NCBI GenBank assembly: GCA_003176075.1
Contig: PSRN01000067.1
Coordinates: forward strand, 1 to 7,842
Reading direction: 5' to 3'
Source of the DNA: Bdellovibrio sp.
GTDB lineage: Bacteria > Bdellovibrionota > Bdellovibrionia > Bdellovibrionales > Bdellovibrionaceae
Length of the DNA: 7,842 nucleotides
Translations under genes and position numbers: made by a program
The notes under the pieces: generated by a model
Told to the model about the DNA's origin: nothing
What the model saw: the letters and a program-made list of their open reading frames with translations, nothing else
Database searches by the model: none
Shown here: positions 5,029-7,842 of the stretch, one piece after another
Layout of the letters: each line of letters begins with the position of its first letter
Position numbering within the stretch: position 1 is the first letter of the stretch

Positions 5029-5790
5029 TTAAGCCACCGCCTGCATTTCCGTCAAAAAATTCCACAGGGCTTGAGCTGTTTCTTTAGCGGCGGGCAAAGT
5101 TTCTTGTTTGAACTCATCTGGATCGATGGATGAGATGATCTTAGCCAAGGCTTCCCGGTGATGAACGTCCGCTTCGCGATGGACTTCGAAAAACGCGAGA
5201 GATCGCGCATCGGTGACAAAATAGCGTTCGCGCAACCCTTGTATCTTACTCTCCGCAATTTCCGGAATTTGATATTCATATGAAAACAAGGCACCCAACC
5301 CCCTGGCCGCTGACGTTCTGGCCTGGGTGAAAAAATTGGCGATGACTTGACCGATGGCAGGTCCTTGCGCCGAGCATTGGACTTCGGAGCGGCTGGCTCC
5401 CATCCCTTCAGCAAACTGCAACCACAATTCAGGGTGGGGCACTCCATGACTGAGGCCCTCTTCATCGTTCAGATTCTCGAGAAGGATACGACGAGCCAAG
5501 GGGTTTTCAGTTTGCGAGTGAACAGCGCTCAAGTAACGCGGGAACGCCTCGACATGATGATAATATTGAGTGGCATATGTTTTTAATTGTCGGGGCGTGA
5601 TTTTTCCCTCCATCCAGTCCTGATAGAACTTGTGTGATAGAAGATGAAAGGGGCGCAAAGCCTCCAAAAGCTGATCGATTTGACTGAGAGAAGGAACACT
5701 CGCAATAACACTTGAAACCGCGTTAGTAGATATGTGCTGCGGCGGAACCTGTGACGCCATCTGTGACGGCCCGAATTCTAGTGTTGACAT
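5029..5790 (-). CDS. CADD family haem-oxygenase-fold protein, probable self-sacrificing pABA synthase, 253 aa
   Basis: The protein matches the CADD/TenA/PqqC-like family of dimetal oxygenases. The series HKFYQDW (53-59), QYYHHVEAFPRYLS (75-88), ILLENLNDEEG (102-112), FSYEYQIPEIAESK (169-182) and FFEVHREADVHH (200-211) follows the family order. Ligand-type residues E110/E111, H115 or H119, E172, H204, D208 and H211 keep the spacing of the Chlamydia CADD metal site (E172 to H204 is 32 residues, then +4 and +7). Y56 and K182 sit where CADD has the tyrosine that is cut to para-aminobenzoate and the essential lysine. The product would feed folate synthesis. The start was set at the ATG behind GGAGG, rather than a GTG eight codons upstream (5812-5814). 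About 40 extra N-terminal residues are low complexity. Function is inferred from family knowledge. Confidence 0.82.
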   Translation of the reverse strand: MSTLEFGPSQMASQVPPQHISTNAVSSVIASVPSLSQIDQLLEALRPFHLLSHKFYQDWMEGKITPRQLKTYATQYYHHVEAFPRYLSAVHSQTENPLARRILLENLNDEEGLSHGVPHPELWLQFAEGMGASRSEVQCSAQGPAIGQVIANFFTQARTSAARGLGALFSYEYQIPEIAESKIQGLRERYFVTDARSLAFFEVHREADVHHREALAKIISSIDPDEFKQETLPAAKETAQALWNFLTEMQAVA

Positions 5791-5880
5791 AAAACCTCCA
5801 TGGAAAATTGCCACGACACTATCCCTTCCTGACTAATGAGGCAATTTCTAAACGATATAGATCCCATTTTTGAACCTTAA

Positions 5881-5896
5881 GTGGCGAAGTTGCCAC
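5881..5896. promoter_or_regulatory. 16-bp dyad GTGGC-N6-GCCAC, possible operator
   Basis: Perfect five-base arms separated by six bases lie in the divergent gap, 91 bases from the CADD-family start and 117 from the 6013 start. The geometry suits a dimeric helix-turn-helix regulator. The octamer TTGCCACG in its right half recurs at 5808-5815. No known consensus is matched. Confidence 0.3.
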
Positions 5897-6012
5897 GTCA
5901 AGTGAGTCATTCTATCCCTCCTGTGCCGATGTCACGACTAGCACTTCCGGAAAACGCTGCGGCATTTGGTTTGCAGTTTTGAAGAAATGGTTCGAAGTGT
6001 AAGGGAGGGATT

Positions 6013-6264
6013 ATGCCAAGATTGACGCTTTCAGTTTTTGCCTTAGCAGTTTCAGCGGCTTCACTCGGGGGTTTCGAGCTTATACCTGACATTCTTGCCA
6101 ACTCACTTTTTCTTGCATTTTCCTCCGTCGGGATCGTTTGTTTCGCATTGACGCTTCTTTTTTCGGCGGAACCGTTTGATGAACCGCCTCCCTTTGAGTC
6201 ATTCCAAAACAGGAGTCATACTCTTCGTGACCCGCAGAAAAGATTGAGAAGGCCACTGTCCTAG
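6013..6264 (+). CDS. Two-helix membrane protein, DUF1328/YtjA-like, 83 aa
   Basis: A strong Shine-Dalgarno (AGGGAGGG, 6002-6009) precedes the ATG. Two hydrophobic segments, residues 4-24 (LTLSVFALAVSAASLGGFELI) and 28-51 (ending GIVCFALTLLF), are joined by a short loop. The order of small residues (ALAVSAASLGGF, then a second helix ending in LTLLF) resembles the DUF1328/YtjA family of tiny membrane proteins, usually about 55 residues. The remaining 30 residues form a polar, Pro-rich then basic tail (RDPQKRLRRPLS) that family members usually lack. In other bacteria DUF1328 genes are often stress-induced and found near DUF883 or CsbD genes, and a DUF883-like gene lies about 1.2 kb downstream here. 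Family placement is by eye and moderate; the gene itself is likely real. Confidence 0.6.
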   Translation: MPRLTLSVFALAVSAASLGGFELIPDILANSLFLAFSSVGIVCFALTLLFSAEPFDEPPPFESFQNRSHTLRDPQKRLRRPLS

Positions 6265-6268
6265 TTTG

Positions 6269-6391
6269 ATGGTTCACGGCAATCGTTCCAAAAATGCTCC
6301 GGAGGTAAATTTATTCCCCAGTGTGGGGAGAGAATTCGAACTCGCTGTTCAATTGGCCGGGTGGAACCCCATGGAAACGGATTTGCATTGA
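6269..6391 (+). CDS. Possible 40-aa ORF coupled to the upstream gene
   Basis: An ATG 4 bases after the stop of the DUF1328-like gene opens a 40-residue frame. Its second half (VGREFELAVQLAGWNPMETD) looks like an amphipathic helix. No Shine-Dalgarno lies at proper distance, so expression would depend on coupling. It has no recognisable family. It overlaps the CCCCA-GTG-TGGGG hairpin at 6315-6327 and the first of two direct repeats. It may be chance. Confidence 0.22.
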   Translation: MVHGNRSKNAPEVNLFPSVGREFELAVQLAGWNPMETDLH

Positions 6392-6413
6392 GGAATTAAT
6401 TGATTGAGGAATT
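6387..6413. promoter_or_regulatory. Direct repeat ATTGAGGAATT x2 upstream of 6459 gene
   Basis: The 11-mer ATTGAGGAATT occurs at 6387-6397 and again at 6403-6413, a 16-bp period, ending 45 bases before the GTG start at 6459. Two identical sites in the likely promoter zone suggest an activator or operator pair. No regulator family is identifiable from it. Confidence 0.35.
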
Positions 6414-6458
6414 GCATGAACGGGCGGCATCGGACAAATCAAAGTCCTAGGAGGCAGT

Positions 6459-7199
6459 GTGAAAGAGAAATTTGCGTTATTCATGGGTGCGTTAGCTCTC
6501 ATTGGAGCTGGTCAGAATTCAGCGTTAGCTGGGGCAGCTGAGGAAGCCGCGGATCCGGCCGAGAAAGTTCTTGATGCGAGTAAAGCACCAAAAGCGCCAA
6601 CAGCGTCAGAAGAAGCGATGAGTAAAGACCAAGATCTTCTAAAAGGTTGGCAGTCAGAATGTCAGTCGCGGCCCATGAGAAATTTTGTTTCGCAACTAAT
6701 GACCTTGGGAAAGGGAGCCATCAAGACCTCCAACGTGAAATATGAGTTCAAGGGTTCCAAGGTCGACCGTGTGACCACGCTGTTTGCCGGGGACAACTGT
6801 CAAAATGCTTTGTACGAGTTTCGGGAGACAGGCGATTTCCAGGTCGAAGATAATGTCACAACAGCCGACGGCGGAAAAGGTATCAATTTCAATTTCAAGA
6901 ATGAATCGCTTAAGATTTTAAGTGCAGAAGGGCAAGAACTTGCGAACGAAATGAGACTCTGCGCCAGAAACGATTGGAAAGATCATGGCGACGAAGTGGA
7001 TGTGACCAATCACGCGCGGGAGTTCTTTTGTTCTTTCGTGGATGTTCCTCGTATGAGCGCCAACGTTTACAAATTGGACAAGGATAAGAAACTTCTGTTC
7101 CTCGGTGGATCGGCGACTGTCGATAGGCCGAATGATCAGCGTCCGACATCCATCGACCAAGATGAAAAATACTCAGCAGTAGAGTCAGCTGTAGAGTAA
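6459..7199 (+). CDS. Exported four-cysteine protein of unknown function, 246 aa
   Basis: Translation starts at GTG behind a perfect AGGAGG (6449-6454). Residues 1-24 form a signal peptide (MKEKFALFMGALALIGAG, cleavage likely after SALA). An Ala/Pro/Glu-rich linker follows (25-57). The folded part, about 60-217, begins GWQSEC (63-68) and alternates strands such as NVKYEFKGSKVDRVTTLF (92-109) and LYEFRETGDFQV (118-129), ending in KKLLFLGG. The opening G-x-W-like motif and strand pattern suggest a lipocalin-like or similar small beta-barrel. Cysteines C68, C114, C168 and C191 could form two disulfides in the periplasm. The C-terminus carries an exact SAVE duplication from a 12-bp tandem repeat (7173-7196). 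Role unknown; the fold is an inference. Confidence 0.85.
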   Translation: MKEKFALFMGALALIGAGQNSALAGAAEEAADPAEKVLDASKAPKAPTASEEAMSKDQDLLKGWQSECQSRPMRNFVSQLMTLGKGAIKTSNVKYEFKGSKVDRVTTLFAGDNCQNALYEFRETGDFQVEDNVTTADGGKGINFNFKNESLKILSAEGQELANEMRLCARNDWKDHGDEVDVTNHAREFFCSFVDVPRMSANVYKLDKDKKLLFLGGSATVDRPNDQRPTSIDQDEKYSAVESAVE

Positions 7200-7270
7200 T
7201 CCGTACGGCTAATCAGCAATCCAAGGGAGGAGGGAATTCAAAACACTGGGATCCTTGCAACGAAGTGGCG

Positions 7271-7373
7271 GGCCATGGAACTTAACTGGCAATGAAACCT
7301 AACTGCCAATGAGAAGTAAACGGCAATGGACTGTAAGTGGCAAAAGAACGTAACTTGGAACGCGAACGTAAAA
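7271..7373. repeat. Six degenerate 17-bp tandem repeats, consensus GGCAATGRAACGTAACT
   Basis: Units start at 7271, 7288, 7305, 7322 and 7339 with exact 17-bp spacing. A sixth starts at 7357 after one extra base. TAA at unit positions 13-15 is present in all six, and GGCAATG at the start is kept in most. The array has no stable frame because 17 is not a multiple of three. It fills the intergenic space from 72 bases after the four-cysteine gene to about 64 bases before the DUF883 start. A very degenerate seventh unit may precede it (about 7255-7270). Confidence 0.8.
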
Positions 7374-7436
7374 ACAATAAAAATTTGAAGATGAAGGATG
7401 ATCCTTGAAAAACTTAAAACAAAAAAAGGAGGAACT

Positions 7437-7742
7437 GTGGCACAACCAAACACGCTGAGCCAGGAAATGCCAAAATCAGGGGCCCAACAATTCCGCGATC
7501 AGGCGGAAAGCACACTGAGATCGGCGGGCGAGTCTGCCAAAGAAGTCGGTCGTGAAGTGAACAAGGATCTCGGGCTTGACAGCAAAATGGGTGAAGTCCG
7601 GGCCCTGGTTTCTGATGCAAAGGATAAGGTCCAGGACGTATCTCAGCGATCCTTTGCTTACTTCAGTAAGCATCCGGTGATGGCAGTCGCAACCGGCGCA
7701 TTTGCAGGTGTCGTGCTGGGTCTCTTAATGCGACGAAAATAG
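7437..7742 (+). CDS. DUF883/ElaB-YqjD-like membrane-anchored protein, 101 aa
   Basis: Residues 1-75 are polar and helical, with the Ala/Lys/Glu/Asp pattern (FRDQAESTLRSAGESAKEVG, then KDKVQDVSQRSFAYF) of the coiled-coil-like DUF883 domain. The end is the family's C-terminal anchor: KHPVMAVATGAFAGVVLGLL followed by MRRK, a glycine-containing helix with basic terminus (about 79-101). Escherichia coli YqjD and ElaB use this tail to sit in the inner membrane and bind stationary-phase ribosomes. The GTG start was chosen because AAAAGGAGG (7424-7432) lies at ideal distance. An in-frame ATG at 7398 would add 13 residues encoded across that ribosome site. The 17-bp repeat array lies just upstream and may control it. 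Length matches the family. Confidence 0.85.
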   Translation: MAQPNTLSQEMPKSGAQQFRDQAESTLRSAGESAKEVGREVNKDLGLDSKMGEVRALVSDAKDKVQDVSQRSFAYFSKHPVMAVATGAFAGVVLGLLMRRK

Positions 7743-7842
7743 AAAATGATGAAAATGAAGAAAATATTAGAACCCGCAATAAAGTTTCCAGTGCAACCAA
7801 ACGGTTAACAAGCTGAGTTGAAGATGGCCACCTGACGGGCCG
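7743..7842. other. A-rich intergenic end of window
   Basis: An A-rich run with several overlapping ATG codons follows the DUF883-like stop, but the longest frame from them is 20 codons. No hairpin with a T-tract, ribosome site or gene start is visible before the window ends. Confidence 0.5.

Noticed and set aside
5922..5936. CRP-like TGTG..TCAC site
   Set aside because: The spacer is five bases rather than six between pentamers, and outer bases differ from the consensus.
6313..6397. ORF from an ATT codon behind GGAGG at 6300-6304
   Set aside because: It needs a very rare start codon and gives 28 residues without protein-like character.
7221..7233. Strong Shine-Dalgarno-like AAGGGAGGAGGG without a gene
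   Set aside because: No ATG, GTG or TTG at usable distance opens a meaningful frame; probably coincidental purine-rich sequence.
7271..7373. CRISPR array
   Set aside because: The 17-bp units are directly adjacent with no unique spacers, and no cas gene is present.
7398..7436. ATG at 7398 as the DUF883 start
   Set aside because: The 13 added codons run through a near-perfect ribosome site that serves the GTG at 7437, and the family does not need the extension.

Overview
The window looks like chromosome from a free-living Gram-negative bacterium of roughly 50% GC. It best fits Bdellovibrionota or a neighbouring former deltaproteobacterial lineage. This is an inference from gene content: an LA_2272-type surface-repeat protein, a lipoprotein with an AgmX/PglI-like C-terminal domain, many small exported or single-helix proteins, and an orphan ParA. 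No rRNA, tRNA, CRISPR array, phage module or intact insertion sequence is visible.

Layout. Positions 1-710 hold two small overlapping membrane/secreted ORFs (112-267 and 249-425) and a gene-poor stretch. Positions 711-1211 encode an exported protein of unknown function. The gap after it contains a partial DNA duplication of the 3' end of the 249-425 ORF, then a perfect FNR-type box (1374-1387) ahead of a 43-residue single-helix membrane protein (1481-1612). Positions 1718-2729 hold a probable operon: an LA_2272 surface-repeat protein and a small lipoprotein with a TonB-like/AgmX-like domain. A long inverted-repeat element (about 2733-2888, MITE-like) lies between that operon and a convergent rhomboid protease gene (2916-3536, minus strand). 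A divergent leader with two GC-rich hairpins precedes parA (3774-4517). parA overlaps a gene for a small protein with a predicted beta-sandwich body and a disordered acidic tail (4517-4984). Next, on the minus strand, is a CADD-family haem-oxygenase-fold protein (5029-5790). From its metal ligands and its tyrosine and lysine it is likely a self-sacrificing para-aminobenzoate synthase.

The right end is an envelope/stress-like group on the plus strand: a DUF1328/YtjA-like two-helix protein (6013-6264), a possible 40-residue ORF, an exported four-cysteine protein (6459-7199) and a DUF883/ElaB-YqjD-like membrane anchor (7437-7742). A degenerate 17-bp tandem repeat array (7271-7373) sits directly upstream of the DUF883 gene.

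No single pathway unites the window. The best leads are the FNR box with its small membrane protein, the 17-bp array, the palindromic element, the ParA/partner pair without a ParB, and the CADD-type protein in what appears to be a free-living bacterium. All family assignments come from reading motifs; no database search was run.
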